From Acidimicrobiaceae bacterium (GTDB taxonomy: Bacteria; Actinomycetota; Acidimicrobiia; Acidimicrobiales; Ilumatobacteraceae): DNA of 64,000 nt. Location: assembly GCA_020637235.1 (NCBI GenBank), contig JACJWG010000003.1, positions 1 through 64,000 on the forward strand, in the 5' to 3' direction. Shown here piece by piece: positions 52,865 to 63,665 of the stretch. The position numbers and the translations under genes were made by a program. Numbering within the stretch: the first letter of the stretch is position 1; each line of letters begins with the position of its first letter. Under the pieces are notes generated by a model. The model searched no databases and was not told the DNA's origin. It saw only the letters and a list, made by a program, of their open reading frames with translations.

Positions 52865-55204
52865 ATGCTGAACGACGCCGCGTACCACCCTCAGCCCGGA
52901 CGGTACGACGAGGCGATCGCGGACGACGGCACGATGCGTCCCGCGTGGGCCGGCGTCGGGTCGGCGCTCGCCGACATGCGCCCGATCGACCTGCTCGACC
53001 GGCAGCGCCAGGCCGACCGGCTGCTCGACGCGGAGGGAGCCGGCCACCTCGTGCACGACCTGCTGCCGGACGACGCGTCCGGCATCGTCGGATCGGGCGG
53101 ATCCAGCGGATCGGGCGGATCGGGCGGATCGGTGGCGGACAGCCGCCCGTGGCGGCTCGATCCGCTCCCGCTCGTCATCGCACACGACGAGTTCCGTCAG
53201 CTCACCCGGGCCGCCGCCCAGCGGGTACGCGTGCTCGAAGCGGTGCTCGCCGACCTGTACGGACCGCGACGACTCGTTCGCTCGGGGGTCCTCCCCGCCG
53301 AGGTGCTCTTCGCGATCCCGTCGTTGCGTACCACGGTCGCGACGCACGCGGCATCACGCTGGTTGGTGCACTACGCGGTCGACCTGGTCCGCCTCGCCGA
53401 CGGTTCGTGGCGAGTGGTGCAGGACAGCACCGATGCGCCGTCCGGCGCCGGCTACGCGATGATGAACCGATCGGTCGTCGCCCGGGTGATGCCCGACACG
53501 GTGCGACGTGCGGGCGTCGCTCCGGTGAACGGCTTCGCCGCGGTGATGCGGCGCGCGCTCGCCGCGCAGTCGCCGGTCGGTCGCCGGAGTCCGCGCACCG
53601 TGGTGCTCACCGGTGGGCCGACACATCCGACGTACGTCGAGCACTCGTACCTCGCCGTGCAGCTGGGCTATCACCTCGCCGAGGGTGGCGACCTCGTGGT
53701 GCGCAAGAACCGGGTGTGGATGCGCGCCCTCGACGGCATGGAACCCGTCGACGTGATCTACCGCCGGCTCGAGGACGCCGGCCTCGACCCGCTCGACGCT
53801 CGCACCGTCGGCGGCGCGGGCATCCCCGGTGTCACCTGGGCGGCGCAGTCCGGTGGCGTGTCGCTCGCCAACGCGTTCGGCACCCGGCTCGCCGAGGAAC
53901 CGGCGCTCGTGCCGTACCTGCCCGCCGCTGCGGCCGAGCTGCTCGGCGAGACCCTCGACCTCGCTGCGCTCGCTCCGACCGACGATCCCGCGTCGGCGCC
54001 GTGCTTGTCGTCGTGGACCCCGGGGGCGCTCGTGCCGGGCACGGTGGTGCTGCGGATGCACCTGGCCGTCACCCCGGACGGGGTGACGGCGATGGACGGC
54101 GGCGTGGGGCGCGTGCTCGCGCCGGGTGACGACCCGCGTCTGCCCACCGCGCGAGTCGTCAAGGACGTCTGGGTGGTCGGGGGGCCGGCGCCGACACGAC
54201 TCGTGACGCGGTCGGTGCAGACGAGGGTCGACTTCGGTGCGTCGGTGCCGAAGCGAGCCGCCGACGCCCTGTACTGGATGGGCCGAGCCGCGGAGCGCGC
54301 CGAAGTGGTGGCGCGCACCACCCGACTGGTCGCTGCGCAGGTCCAGCAGGACCCGTCGTTGCTCTCGGTCGCCGGTGGCGGCTGGGGGACGGGGGCGATC
54401 GCGCTGCTGCGCGCCGCACAGGGTCTGTCGACGTCGGCCACGGACGGGCGCGGACCGAATGGCGCCGCGCCGCTCGTCGACCGAGTGCAGCACGAGCTGC
54501 AGGGCGGGCAGCAGGCCGTGGCGGCTCAGCTCGCGTCGCTGGTGCACGAGGCCATGACCGTCCGCGAGTTCCTGTCGACGACGACCGGCCGGGTGCTCGG
54601 ACGTCTCGCCCGGCTGCGTGCCGACCTCGTGTCGTCGCTGGCGGCACCCGACGATCTCGACGTCGTCCTCGTCGATCTCGCTGCGCTGGCCGGGCTCGCG
54701 ATGGAGAGCACGGTGCGCGGGCCTGCGTGGCGGTTCCTCGATCTCGCCCGACGGCTCGAGCGGGCACTGGCGCTGCTCGGATCGATCGAGGCCGCACTCG
54801 GGATCGACACCGAGCCGCTGGCACTGCAGCCGCTCGCCGAGTCGCTGCTGGCCGCGAACGAGAGCCTGGTCGCCTACCGCCGGCGCTACCGCAGCGACGT
54901 CGAGCTCGGCGACGTGGTCGACCTGTTGGTGCACGACGACGCCAACCCACGCAGTCTCGCGTTCCAGCTCGACCGGCTCCGCGAGCACATGGCGTCGCTG
55001 GCATGGCAGGAGGGTGCCGATCTGGTGCAGCAGGCGTCGCTCGGCGCACTCACCCACGTCGACGACGCCGTCGTGGGAGGCCGCCACATGGCGGTGGACG
55101 CGCTCGTGCTCGCGACCCGGGGCCCGCTGCTGCAGCTCGGTGATGCCGTCGTGCGGCGCTGGTTCGCGGATCCGGTGAACCCGATGATGATGGGGAACTC
55201 CTGA
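52865..55204 (+). CDS. Fused ATP-grasp (eroded) plus alpha-E protein
   Basis: This 779-residue protein joins a shortened COG2308-like domain (about residues 30-440) and an alpha-E domain (about 460-775; DALYWMGRAAERAEVVARTTRLV). A flexible GSGGSSGSGGSGGS linker sits inside the N-terminal part. Compared with the intact paralog, about 90 residues are missing where the ATP-grasp lysine and GGYG loop should be, so ATP binding is probably lost. It is translated 33 bases after the single alpha-E gene. Similar composite proteins exist in other bacteria, usually longer. Confidence 0.85.
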   Translation: MLNDAAYHPQPGRYDEAIADDGTMRPAWAGVGSALADMRPIDLLDRQRQADRLLDAEGAGHLVHDLLPDDASGIVGSGGSSGSGGSGGSVADSRPWRLDPLPLVIAHDEFRQLTRAAAQRVRVLEAVLADLYGPRRLVRSGVLPAEVLFAIPSLRTTVATHAASRWLVHYAVDLVRLADGSWRVVQDSTDAPSGAGYAMMNRSVVARVMPDTVRRAGVAPVNGFAAVMRRALAAQSPVGRRSPRTVVLTGGPTHPTYVEHSYLAVQLGYHLAEGGDLVVRKNRVWMRALDGMEPVDVIYRRLEDAGLDPLDARTVGGAGIPGVTWAAQSGGVSLANAFGTRLAEEPALVPYLPAAAAELLGETLDLAALAPTDDPASAPCLSSWTPGALVPGTVVLRMHLAVTPDGVTAMDGGVGRVLAPGDDPRLPTARVVKDVWVVGGPAPTRLVTRSVQTRVDFGASVPKRAADALYWMGRAAERAEVVARTTRLVAAQVQQDPSLLSVAGGGWGTGAIALLRAAQGLSTSATDGRGPNGAAPLVDRVQHELQGGQQAVAAQLASLVHEAMTVREFLSTTTGRVLGRLARLRADLVSSLAAPDDLDVVLVDLAALAGLAMESTVRGPAWRFLDLARRLERALALLGSIEAALGIDTEPLALQPLAESLLAANESLVAYRRRYRSDVELGDVVDLLVHDDANPRSLAFQLDRLREHMASLAWQEGADLVQQASLGALTHVDDAVVGGRHMAVDALVLATRGPLLQLGDAVVRRWFADPVNPMMMGNS

Positions 55205-55207
55205 CCC

Positions 55208-56155
55208 ATGACGGCCGACGCCCCACCCGATGCACCACCCGATGCCACGACGCCCACCCCGCCACTGCGTTTCGCCGTGGTGCACCGCACGGAGTACGAG
55301 TACTCGTCGCCGATGAGCGACGGCTACACGGTGGCACACCTGCTGCCTCGCGAGACGCCGACGCAACGCGTCGTGAGCGCGGCGATCGAGGTCGATCCCG
55401 AGCCCGACGAGTTCGAGGAACACACCGACGTCTTCGGGAACCGCGTCGTTCGGCTCGGCGTGCACCGACCCCATGACCGGCTGGTGGTGACCGGCAGGTG
55501 CATGGTCGACGTCGATGCGGCGGGCGGCTCCGCCGGGCTGCCGTCCGCATCCGCGACCTGGGAGCGGACGGCCGCGCTGCTGACGTCGGCGCGCGGCGAA
55601 CTCGCCGACGAGGTCGGTCGCTTCGCCGCGCACACCACCGCCACGCCCACCCTGGTGTCGCTCGACGAGCTCGTCGGCGACCTGTACGTCCCCGGCACGC
55701 CGATCCTCGACGTGGTGCGCGGCCTCAGCACCCGCATCCATCGGGAGTTCGTGTTCGACGCCGAGTTCAGCGACGTGAGCACCCCGATCGCCGCCGTGTT
55801 CGATGCTCGGCGCGGCGTGTGTCAGGACTTCGCCCACCTGATGATCGCGTGCCTCCGATCACGCGGCCTGGCCGCGAGGTACGTGAGTGGGTACATCGAG
55901 ACCGTGCCACCGCCGGGTCAGCCGAAGCTCACCGGGTCGGACGCGTCACACGCCTGGTGCAGCGTCTGGGTCCCCGACCACGGCTGGGTCGACGCCGACC
56001 CCACCAACGACCAGGTGCCGCCGCAACGGCACGTCACGGTGGCGTGGGGTCGCGACTACTTCGACGTCACGCCGGTTCGGGGCGTGGTGATCGGCCCGGC
56101 TGCGACGCAACGGCTGACCGTCGGCGTCGACGTCACCAGCGGCGACGCCACCTGA
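55208..56155 (+). CDS. Transglutaminase-like cysteine protein
   Basis: This 315-residue protein has a transglutaminase N-terminal domain (FAVVHRTEYEYSSPMSDGY) and the papain-like core with the catalytic triad: Cys in RRGVCQDFAHLMIACLRS (about 200-216), His in SHAWCSVWVPDHG (about 245) and Asp in DADPTND (about 260). It lacks a signal peptide. It follows the fused gene by three bases and completes the ATP-grasp/alpha-E/transglutaminase set. Its stop codon lies inside a 10-base tandem repeat. Confidence 0.92.
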   Translation: MTADAPPDAPPDATTPTPPLRFAVVHRTEYEYSSPMSDGYTVAHLLPRETPTQRVVSAAIEVDPEPDEFEEHTDVFGNRVVRLGVHRPHDRLVVTGRCMVDVDAAGGSAGLPSASATWERTAALLTSARGELADEVGRFAAHTTATPTLVSLDELVGDLYVPGTPILDVVRGLSTRIHREFVFDAEFSDVSTPIAAVFDARRGVCQDFAHLMIACLRSRGLAARYVSGYIETVPPPGQPKLTGSDASHAWCSVWVPDHGWVDADPTNDQVPPQRHVTVAWGRDYFDVTPVRGVVIGPAATQRLTVGVDVTSGDAT

Positions 56156-56197
56156 CGCCGCTTGACGCCGCTTGACGCCACCTGACGCCACCGGACG
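56144..56197. repeat. 10-base tandem repeat GACGCC(A/G)C(C/T)(T/G)
   Basis: Five copies run from 56144 to 56193, followed by a partial sixth. The first copy contains the transglutaminase stop codon. Copy-number change would leave the stop in place but alter the short gap before the Ada-AlkA gene. Confidence 0.85.
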
Positions 56198-56258
56198 TCG
56201 ACGCGGGCGGGTAGCGGCATTCGGACGTCGCGTCGTGGTGTCCGAATCCCGCTGGTGA

Positions 56259-57878
56259 GTGGCCGGCCGACCCGACAGACTCGACGCCGTGCTCGACGAT
56301 CAGTGCTACCGGGCGGTGGAGAGCCGCGACAGCCGCTTCGACGGATGGTTCGTGGTCGCGGTGCACACCACCGGCATCTATTGCCGTCCGTCGTGTCCGG
56401 CGACCACCCCGAAGCGGTCGAACGTGTCGTTCTTCCCGGCCGCCGCCGCTGCACAGCAGCGCGGGTTCCGGGCGTGCAAGCGATGCCGTCCCGACGCCTC
56501 CCCCGGCTCGCCCGAGTGGAACGTGCGTGCCGACGTCGTCGGGCGTGCGATGCGGCTCATCGCCGACGGCGTCGTGGACCGTGGCGGGGTCGGCGGACTC
56601 GCTGCTCGGCTCGGCTACAGCGAGCGTCACCTCAACCGGCTGCTCACCGACGAGATCGGCGCCGGCCCGCTCGCGATCGCCCGGGCCCAGCGGGCACAGA
56701 CCGCTCGGGTGCTCATCGAGACCACCTCGATGCCGATGACCGACGTGGCGTTCGCCGCAGGATTCGCGAGCGTCCGGCAGTTCAACGACACGGTGCGCGA
56801 GGTGTTCGCCGCCACGCCGACCCGGTTGCGCGACGATCGACGAGCCGTGGCGCGCCGCGAACTGGCGGCGACGGACGGCCAGCCGGGGGCCATCACGCTG
56901 CGGTTGCCCGCACGGTCACCGATCGCGCTCGGACCGCTGTTCGACTTCCTCGCCCTGCGGGCGGTGCCCGGGGTGGAGCGGGCCGACGCCGCGAACGGGC
57001 GGCTCGATCGTACGCTCCGCCTGCCCGGAGGGCCCGGGGTGGCGCGGCTGCAGACGGCCGACACGCCGGGCGCGGCGGTCTCGTGCACGCTGTGGCTGTC
57101 GTCGCTCACCGATCTGCAGGCCGCGGTGCAGCGTTGTCGGCGACTGCTCGACCTCGACGCCGACCCGGCGTCGGTGGATCGCCACCTGGCCACCGACGCG
57201 GTGCTCGCGCCGTTGGTCGCGTCGACGCCTGGCCTGCGCGCCCCGGGTGCGGTGGACGGTGCCGAGATGCTCGTGCGGGCGGTGATCGGTCAGCAGGTGT
57301 CGGTGGCGGGTGCCCGCACCGTGACGGGACGTCTGGCCGCTGCGGTCGGTGAACGGATCGAGTTCGCGCCGTCCGACCTCGACTTGCCCGATGTGATGTT
57401 CCCCTCGGCCGACGCACTGGCGGAGATCGACCCCTCGGAGCTGCCGATGCCGGCTGCCCGGGCCCGGGCGCTCATCGGCGCGTGCCGCGCGGTCGCCGAC
57501 GGCGACGTGGCGCTCGACGTCGGTGCCGACCGCGCCGACCTGCACCGCCGGCTGGTGGCGCTGCCGGGTATCGGCCCGTGGACCGCGCAGTACGTGGCGA
57601 TGCGAGGGCTCGGCGATCCCGACGTGTTCCTCCCCACCGACCTCGGCGTGCGCCACGCCCTCGAGCGCCTCGGCGCCGACGCCGCGCCCGCTGCCGCGAT
57701 GGCGCGCGCCGAGCGGTGGAGCCCCTGGCGCTCGTACGCGTTGCACCATCTGTGGCGCAGCCTCGACCCCGCCGCCACGCCCGCCACCCCCGCCACGCCC
57801 GCCGCGTCCACCCAGCCCACACGACGGGTGCCGCGCCGTGCGCCCGCCACCTCGAGCCTCGAAGGAGCACCACGATGA
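56259..57878 (+). CDS. Ada-AlkA fusion: methylphosphotriester sensor, AraC domain and 3-methyladenine glycosylase
   Basis: This is a 539-residue protein. Residues 10-80 form the Ada zinc domain that takes a methyl group from phosphotriesters (CYRAVESRD, GIYCRPSC, ACKRC). Residues 88-200 are an AraC DNA-binding domain (LGYSERHLNRLLTDEIGAGP). Residues 210-510 are an AlkA glycosylase with helix-hairpin-helix LVALPGIGPWTAQYVAMRGLG (about 432-452) and the catalytic Asp in FLPTDLGVRHAL. It both senses alkylation and removes alkyl bases. The start is a GTG at 56259. The stop overlaps ogt. Confidence 0.93.
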   Translation: MAGRPDRLDAVLDDQCYRAVESRDSRFDGWFVVAVHTTGIYCRPSCPATTPKRSNVSFFPAAAAAQQRGFRACKRCRPDASPGSPEWNVRADVVGRAMRLIADGVVDRGGVGGLAARLGYSERHLNRLLTDEIGAGPLAIARAQRAQTARVLIETTSMPMTDVAFAAGFASVRQFNDTVREVFAATPTRLRDDRRAVARRELAATDGQPGAITLRLPARSPIALGPLFDFLALRAVPGVERADAANGRLDRTLRLPGGPGVARLQTADTPGAAVSCTLWLSSLTDLQAAVQRCRRLLDLDADPASVDRHLATDAVLAPLVASTPGLRAPGAVDGAEMLVRAVIGQQVSVAGARTVTGRLAAAVGERIEFAPSDLDLPDVMFPSADALAEIDPSELPMPAARARALIGACRAVADGDVALDVGADRADLHRRLVALPGIGPWTAQYVAMRGLGDPDVFLPTDLGVRHALERLGADAAPAAAMARAERWSPWRSYALHHLWRSLDPAATPATPATPAASTQPTRRVPRRAPATSSLEGAPR

Positions 57879-58465
57879 CGAACTTCCGAACCGCGCGCAC
57901 CCGCCGCGACCCACGTCGCGTCGCCGGGACCGACCTGGTGGCGACCACGACCCTCGACACACCGGTCGGCGTGCTCTCCATCGGTGCGACCGCGACGGGG
58001 GTGCGGTTCGTGTTGTGGCCCGGGGAGGGACGTTCGCTCGACCTGGGCACCGGCGCTGCCCTCGGTGCCGCCGGCGATGCACGCGGCACCGGCGATGCCG
58101 ACGACGACGTGTCCCGGATCCTCGAGCTCGCGTGCACCCAGTTGCGTGAGTACTTCGCCGGCGACCGACGCGAGTTCGACGTACCGCTCGATCCGGTGGG
58201 TACGGCGTTCCAGCAGTCGGCGTGGAGGGTGCTGCGGACGATCCCCTACGCGGCGACGATGAGCTACGGCGAGCAGGCACGCGCACTCGGCGACCCGAAC
58301 AAGGCCCGGGCGGTGGGTGCGGCGAACGGTCGCAACCCGATCAGCATCATCGTGCCGTGCCATCGTGTGGTGGGCAGCACCGGCGCGCTCACCGGATTCG
58401 CCGGCGGGCTCGACCAGAAGGCGTGGCTGCTCGACCACGAGCGCCGAGTACTCGCGACCCGCTGA
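57875..58465 (+). CDS. ogt: O6-methylguanine-DNA methyltransferase
   Basis: This 196-residue suicide methyltransferase has the acceptor motif IIVPCHRVVGSTGALTGFAGGL (about residues 158-179) and the DNA-binding FQQSAWRVLRTIPYAATMSYGEQA. The N-terminal domain carries a short low-complexity Gly/Ala/Asp insertion near residue 60-75. GGAG stands six bases before the ATG, which overlaps the stop of the Ada-AlkA gene. The two form an adaptive-response operon. Confidence 0.94.
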   Translation: MTNFRTARTRRDPRRVAGTDLVATTTLDTPVGVLSIGATATGVRFVLWPGEGRSLDLGTGAALGAAGDARGTGDADDDVSRILELACTQLREYFAGDRREFDVPLDPVGTAFQQSAWRVLRTIPYAATMSYGEQARALGDPNKARAVGAANGRNPISIIVPCHRVVGSTGALTGFAGGLDQKAWLLDHERRVLATR

Positions 58466-58468
58466 TCG

Positions 58469-58515
58469 TTCTGGTCGCGCATGCTCACGCTGGGCGTGAG
58501 CATGCGCGACCAGAA
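58469..58515. repeat. 22-bp perfect hairpin, likely terminator and palindromic element
   Basis: Arms 58469-58490 and 58494-58515 are perfectly complementary around a TGG loop, between the convergent ogt and hypothetical genes. Its GTGAGCATGCGC core resembles that of the three 52-bp units at 25377-25532. Confidence 0.85.
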
Positions 58516-58525
58516 GCGTGCGTCG

Positions 58526-59122
58526 TCAGGCCCGGTTGCGGGCCTTGGCGACCTGCTCGCGACGGGCGCGGGCCTCCGCCTGCTTGCGCTCCTTGGCCGC
58601 CTTGCGGCGGGCGCGGGTCTCGTCGTCGGCTTCACGGACGAGCACCACGGGCTGCGCGGGCTCGGCGGCGGCCGGCAGGCCCACCACCTCGTCGTGCTTC
58701 AGGACGCGGGTGAGCATCACCGACGCCGCTGCCTCACCGGCGATCGACGCCGCGATTGTCAACCGCACGGTCGGCAACCCGTGCTTCGTGATCATGTCGG
58801 GGAGGACACCCTGCAGGTCGTCCTCCGACGGGTGGTCGCTCTTGTCGCCCAGCGCGGTGATGAAATCGGCCAGGCACGGATCGGTGAGCACCGTCGTGAT
58901 CTGCTCGAGCGCGCCGGTCAGACGGCCACGCGCCACGGCGGCGCGCAGCGCCACCGTGCGCGCAGCAGGCTCGTCGAAGCCGCCGTCGCGGGCGCCGGCC
59001 AGCTGGTCGAGGGCCGTGACGTGGTCCTCGGGCAGCGTGGCGACGAGCGCCTCCAACTCGGCGTCGGTCATGGTCGCCAACGCACGATCGAGCAGCGACA
59101 GCGCCTGCAGGCGGTTCTTCAT
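58526..59122 (-). CDS. Hypothetical protein with basic C-terminal helix
   Basis: This 198-residue protein is not recognised. The N-terminal two-thirds are helical, with phrases such as TMTDAELEALVATLPEDHVTAL. The middle contains TVRLTIAASIAGEAAASVML. The last 35 residues are a strongly basic coiled-coil-like helix (RRKAAKERKQAEARARREQ). No signal peptide or membrane segment is seen. A GTG three codons upstream (59131) is another possible start. Confidence 0.7.
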   Translation of the reverse strand: MKNRLQALSLLDRALATMTDAELEALVATLPEDHVTALDQLAGARDGGFDEPAARTVALRAAVARGRLTGALEQITTVLTDPCLADFITALGDKSDHPSEDDLQGVLPDMITKHGLPTVRLTIAASIAGEAAASVMLTRVLKHDEVVGLPAAAEPAQPVVLVREADDETRARRKAAKERKQAEARARREQVAKARNRA

Positions 59123-59176
59123 CTGATTCACGGGCAGCCAGGCTACCGACCCCACCCCCGTGAACGCCGACAGCGC

Positions 59177-59545
59177 TCAGCTCTGCTGGCGAGCCGCCAC
59201 CTGGCGGTGCACTTCGGTCATGTCGAGCGCCTTCACCTGCGTGATCAGGTCGTCGAGGGCGTGCGCCGGCAGCGCGCCGGGCTGGTTGAACACGAGCACA
59301 CCCTCGCGGAAGACCATCAGGTTCGGGATCGAGCGGATGTTGGCGGCAGCGGACAGACCCTGCTGGGCCTCGGTGTCGACCTTGCCGAACACCATGTCGG
59401 GATGCTTCGTCGCCGCGGCTTCGAAGATCGGGCCGAACATGCGGCACGGACCGCACCACTCCGCCCACCAGTCGACGAGCACGATGTCGTGCTGTTCGAT
59501 CGTCTCGTTGAAGTTCTCGGCGTTCAGTTCCATGGTCGCGGTCAT
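59177..59545 (-). CDS. trxA: Thioredoxin
   Basis: This 122-residue thioredoxin has the redox motif WAEWCGPCRMF near residue 30 and the cis-proline loop IRSIPNLMVF near residue 72. It has a short C-terminal extension (ALDMTEVHRQVAARQQS) beyond the usual fold. The start ATG at 59545 is preceded by AAGGAG nine bases upstream. A 12-base duplication (CTTCGTCTCAGC twice, near 59557-59580) lies just before. It is a cytoplasmic dithiol reductant. Confidence 0.93.
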   Translation of the reverse strand: MTATMELNAENFNETIEQHDIVLVDWWAEWCGPCRMFGPIFEAAATKHPDMVFGKVDTEAQQGLSAAANIRSIPNLMVFREGVLVFNQPGALPAHALDDLITQVKALDMTEVHRQVAARQQS

Positions 59546-59736
59546 CGGGGGCAACTCCTTCGTCTCAGCCTTCGTCTCAGCCCTGCACGAGGCACCGGGT
59601 GACAACCACGGTACCCCTCCGGGTATTCCATCGTCACGCACGTCCTCGTGCTGGAGGCGCGACCACGCGACGGTGCCCCGACCGGGTCGCGAGGATGCGT
59701 GCAAACCGGCACAGCTCGCTATCCTCTCCGCATCCC

Positions 59737-59809
59737 GCCCTCGTAGCTCAGGGGATAGAGCAACGGTTTCCGGAACCGTGTGTCGGAGGTTCGAATCCTT
59801 CCGGGGGCG
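59737..59809 (+). tRNA. tRNA-Arg (anticodon CCG)
   Basis: A 73-base cloverleaf: acceptor stem GCCCTCG/CGGGGGC, a D arm with TAGCTCAGGGGATAGAGC, anticodon stem ACGGT/ACCGT around loop TTCCGGA, and a T arm GGAGG-TTCGAAT-CCTTC. The anticodon CCG reads CGG (Arg), a common codon at this GC content. CCA is not encoded. It stands 66 bases before argS. Confidence 0.95.
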
Positions 59810-59875
59810 CCGCGGTGGCGATGGCCGGCACGGAACCCGGGTGCGACGCCGTCTCGACGGTACGATCGTGCCGCC

Positions 59876-61609
<1,734 letters not shown>

Positions 61610-61645
61610 CCACCGGTCAGCCCACCGACACGACCGGACCCGCCG

Positions 61646-62920
61646 ATGACCTCGTTGCCGCTGCACCTGCTCCCCGCCACCTCCACCGTCGACGACGACG
61701 GCGTGTTGTGCGTCGGTGGGCTGCGTGTGCCCGATCTCGCCGCCACCTTCGGCACGCCGCTGTTCGTGTACGACGAGGTGCACCTGCGGCGCCGGTGCCG
61801 TGAAGCGGTCGACGCGTTCGGTCACCAGCGGGCGGTGTACGCCACCAAGGCGTTCCTCTGCAAGGCGATGGCGCGCCTCGCGTACGAGGAGGGCATGCTG
61901 CTCGACGTCGCGAGCGGCGGGGAGATGCACGTCGCGCTCGCCGCAGGGGTGCCTGCCGATGCACTCACCCTGCACGGCAACAACAAGAGCCTCGACGAGT
62001 TGCGCATGGCGCTGCACGAGGGGGTGCGGTACGTGGTGGTCGACAGCGACGAGGAGCTCGACCGGCTCGAGATGCTGCACCGGGAGGGGCTGCCGGTGCC
62101 TCGCGTCGTGCTGCGCGTGACGCCGGGCGTGCACGCCCACACCCACGAGTACATCTCCACCGGGCAGGACGACTCGAAGTTCGGCTTCAACCTGGCGAAC
62201 GGCGCAGCGGCGGCGGCCGTGGACCGGGCCCGTCGGTCGAGCGCGGTCGAACTCGTCGGCGTGCACAGCCACATCGGCTCGAACGTGTTCGCGGTCGACA
62301 GCTTCGCCCGTGCGGCCGAGGTGATGGCCCGCTTCGCAGAACCGCTCGAGCTGCCCGAGTTGGTGCTCGGTGGCGGCCTCGGCGTCCCCTACGTCGGCGG
62401 TGAAGAGGCACCGACGCTCACCGAGTGGGGCCGGGTCGTGCTCGACGCGTGCCGGTCGATGGGTGTGACGGCCCGGGTGAGCGTCGAGCCGGGACGGTCG
62501 ATCGTGGCCGCGGCGGCGATCACCGTGTACACCGTCGGGGTGGTGAAGCATCTGCCGGGCGTACGCACCTACGTCGCCGTCGACGGGGGGATGAGCGACA
62601 ACCCGCGGCCGGTGCTCTACGGCTCGGGGTACGAGGCCTTCGCGCCCGATCGGGTGCTCGACCCACGTGCCGGCCGCGCCCGCGTGGTGGGCAAGCACTG
62701 CGAGAGCGGCGACGTGCTCGTGTTCGACGCCGCCGTGCCCGACGGGCTCCGTGCCGGCGACCTGCTCGCGACGCCGGTCACCGGGGCCTACGGCCACTCG
62801 ATGGCGAGCAACTACAACAAGCTCACCCGGCCGCCGGTGGTGTTCGTCCGTGACGGTGACGCCAGGCTGGTGGTGCGCCGCGAGAACTACGAGGACCTGC
62901 TGCGATGCGATCTGGACTGA
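61646..62920 (+). CDS. lysA: Diaminopimelate decarboxylase
   Basis: This is a 424-residue PLP enzyme that converts meso-diaminopimelate to lysine. The PLP lysine is in RAVYATKAFLCKAM (near residue 70). Later motifs are LDVASGGEM, GVHSHIGSNVF, the HGGGLG-like LVLGGGLGVPY, and VSVEPGRSIV near 283. The end motif VTGAYGHSMASNYN is diagnostic. It follows argS by 36 bases, probably in one operon. Its last 16 bases overlap the PemK-like gene. Confidence 0.95.
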   Translation: MTSLPLHLLPATSTVDDDGVLCVGGLRVPDLAATFGTPLFVYDEVHLRRRCREAVDAFGHQRAVYATKAFLCKAMARLAYEEGMLLDVASGGEMHVALAAGVPADALTLHGNNKSLDELRMALHEGVRYVVVDSDEELDRLEMLHREGLPVPRVVLRVTPGVHAHTHEYISTGQDDSKFGFNLANGAAAAAVDRARRSSAVELVGVHSHIGSNVFAVDSFARAAEVMARFAEPLELPELVLGGGLGVPYVGGEEAPTLTEWGRVVLDACRSMGVTARVSVEPGRSIVAAAAITVYTVGVVKHLPGVRTYVAVDGGMSDNPRPVLYGSGYEAFAPDRVLDPRAGRARVVGKHCESGDVLVFDAAVPDGLRAGDLLATPVTGAYGHSMASNYNKLTRPPVVFVRDGDARLVVRRENYEDLLRCDLD

Positions 62921-63474
62921 ACCTGCGGTCGGTGCTCGGCCTCGCACGCACGGCGCTCGACGCGGTGCGACGGACGTCGCAGCCGAAGCCGAAGCCGACG
63001 CCGAAGCCCAAGCCGAAGCCCAAGCCGAAGCCCAAGCCGACACCGACACCGCCGCGGTCGCCGGCGGGCTCGGCGCCGTCCGCCATCGACATCGAGCTCG
63101 ACGGCACGCGCATCGAGTACACGCCGTCGATGGACGGCGACCCGGATCCCGGCGAGGTGGTCTGGACCTGGGTGCCCTACGAGGACGACCCCACACAGGG
63201 CAAGGATCGTCCGGTGGTGATCGTCGGGCGTCGCCGTGGCGCGCTCGTCGGCGTCGCACTCACCTCCAAGCGCAACGATCGTGAGCCGCAGTGCGAGGTC
63301 GGTACCGGTCCCTGGGATCGTGAGGGCCGGCCGAGCTACGCCAAGCTCGAACGGGTGCTCGAGATCGATCCCCGGCAGGTGCGCCGCGAGGGTGCGGTGC
63401 TCGATCGCCGTCGGTTCGACGACCTCGTCGTCGCGCTCGGCCGCGTCCACGGCACCACGCACCGCGACCGCTGA
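62905..63474 (+). CDS. PemK/MazF-like protein with Pro-Lys linker
   Basis: This is a 189-residue protein. After a short N-terminus comes a (Pro-Lys)n stretch (about residues 27-50), then a PemK/MazF-like domain (WTWVPYEDDPTQGKDRPVVIVGRRRGALVGVALTSK). The P-loop-like GKDRPVVIV strand is typical of the fold. No antitoxin gene is adjacent, so it may be a chromosomal, non-toxic member common in actinobacteria rather than a toxin. It overlaps lysA by 16 bases. Confidence 0.75.
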   Translation: MRSGLNLRSVLGLARTALDAVRRTSQPKPKPTPKPKPKPKPKPKPTPTPPRSPAGSAPSAIDIELDGTRIEYTPSMDGDPDPGEVVWTWVPYEDDPTQGKDRPVVIVGRRRGALVGVALTSKRNDREPQCEVGTGPWDREGRPSYAKLERVLEIDPRQVRREGAVLDRRRFDDLVVALGRVHGTTHRDR

Positions 63475-63665
63475 GCACGCGGCGCGCGCAGCGGCCCGCC
63501 GCCGGTGTCCGCCCTTGAACACCGCTTGAGCTGGGACGACGCGCCCGTGGGCCGTGCGGCCCATCGTCGAGCGCAGGGGTTCCCCGCTGGCGGGGCCATC
63601 CGTATGGTCGTCCTCCACGGGAGTGCCGGAATCCTCCGGCCCCGGCGATCGGGAGGATGAGCGCG

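Noticed and set aside
50424..56155. Peptide natural-product gene cluster
   Set aside because: ATP-grasp, alpha-E and transglutaminase genes form a widespread conserved set; no precursor peptide, exporter or other tailoring gene is visible.
62905..63474. Toxin-antitoxin module
   Set aside because: Only a PemK-like protein is seen; no antitoxin gene is adjacent and the gene overlaps lysA, which suggests a housekeeping role.
63475..63665. Riboswitch before the secreted repeat protein
   Set aside because: Several short hairpins are present but no conserved riboswitch core could be recognised.
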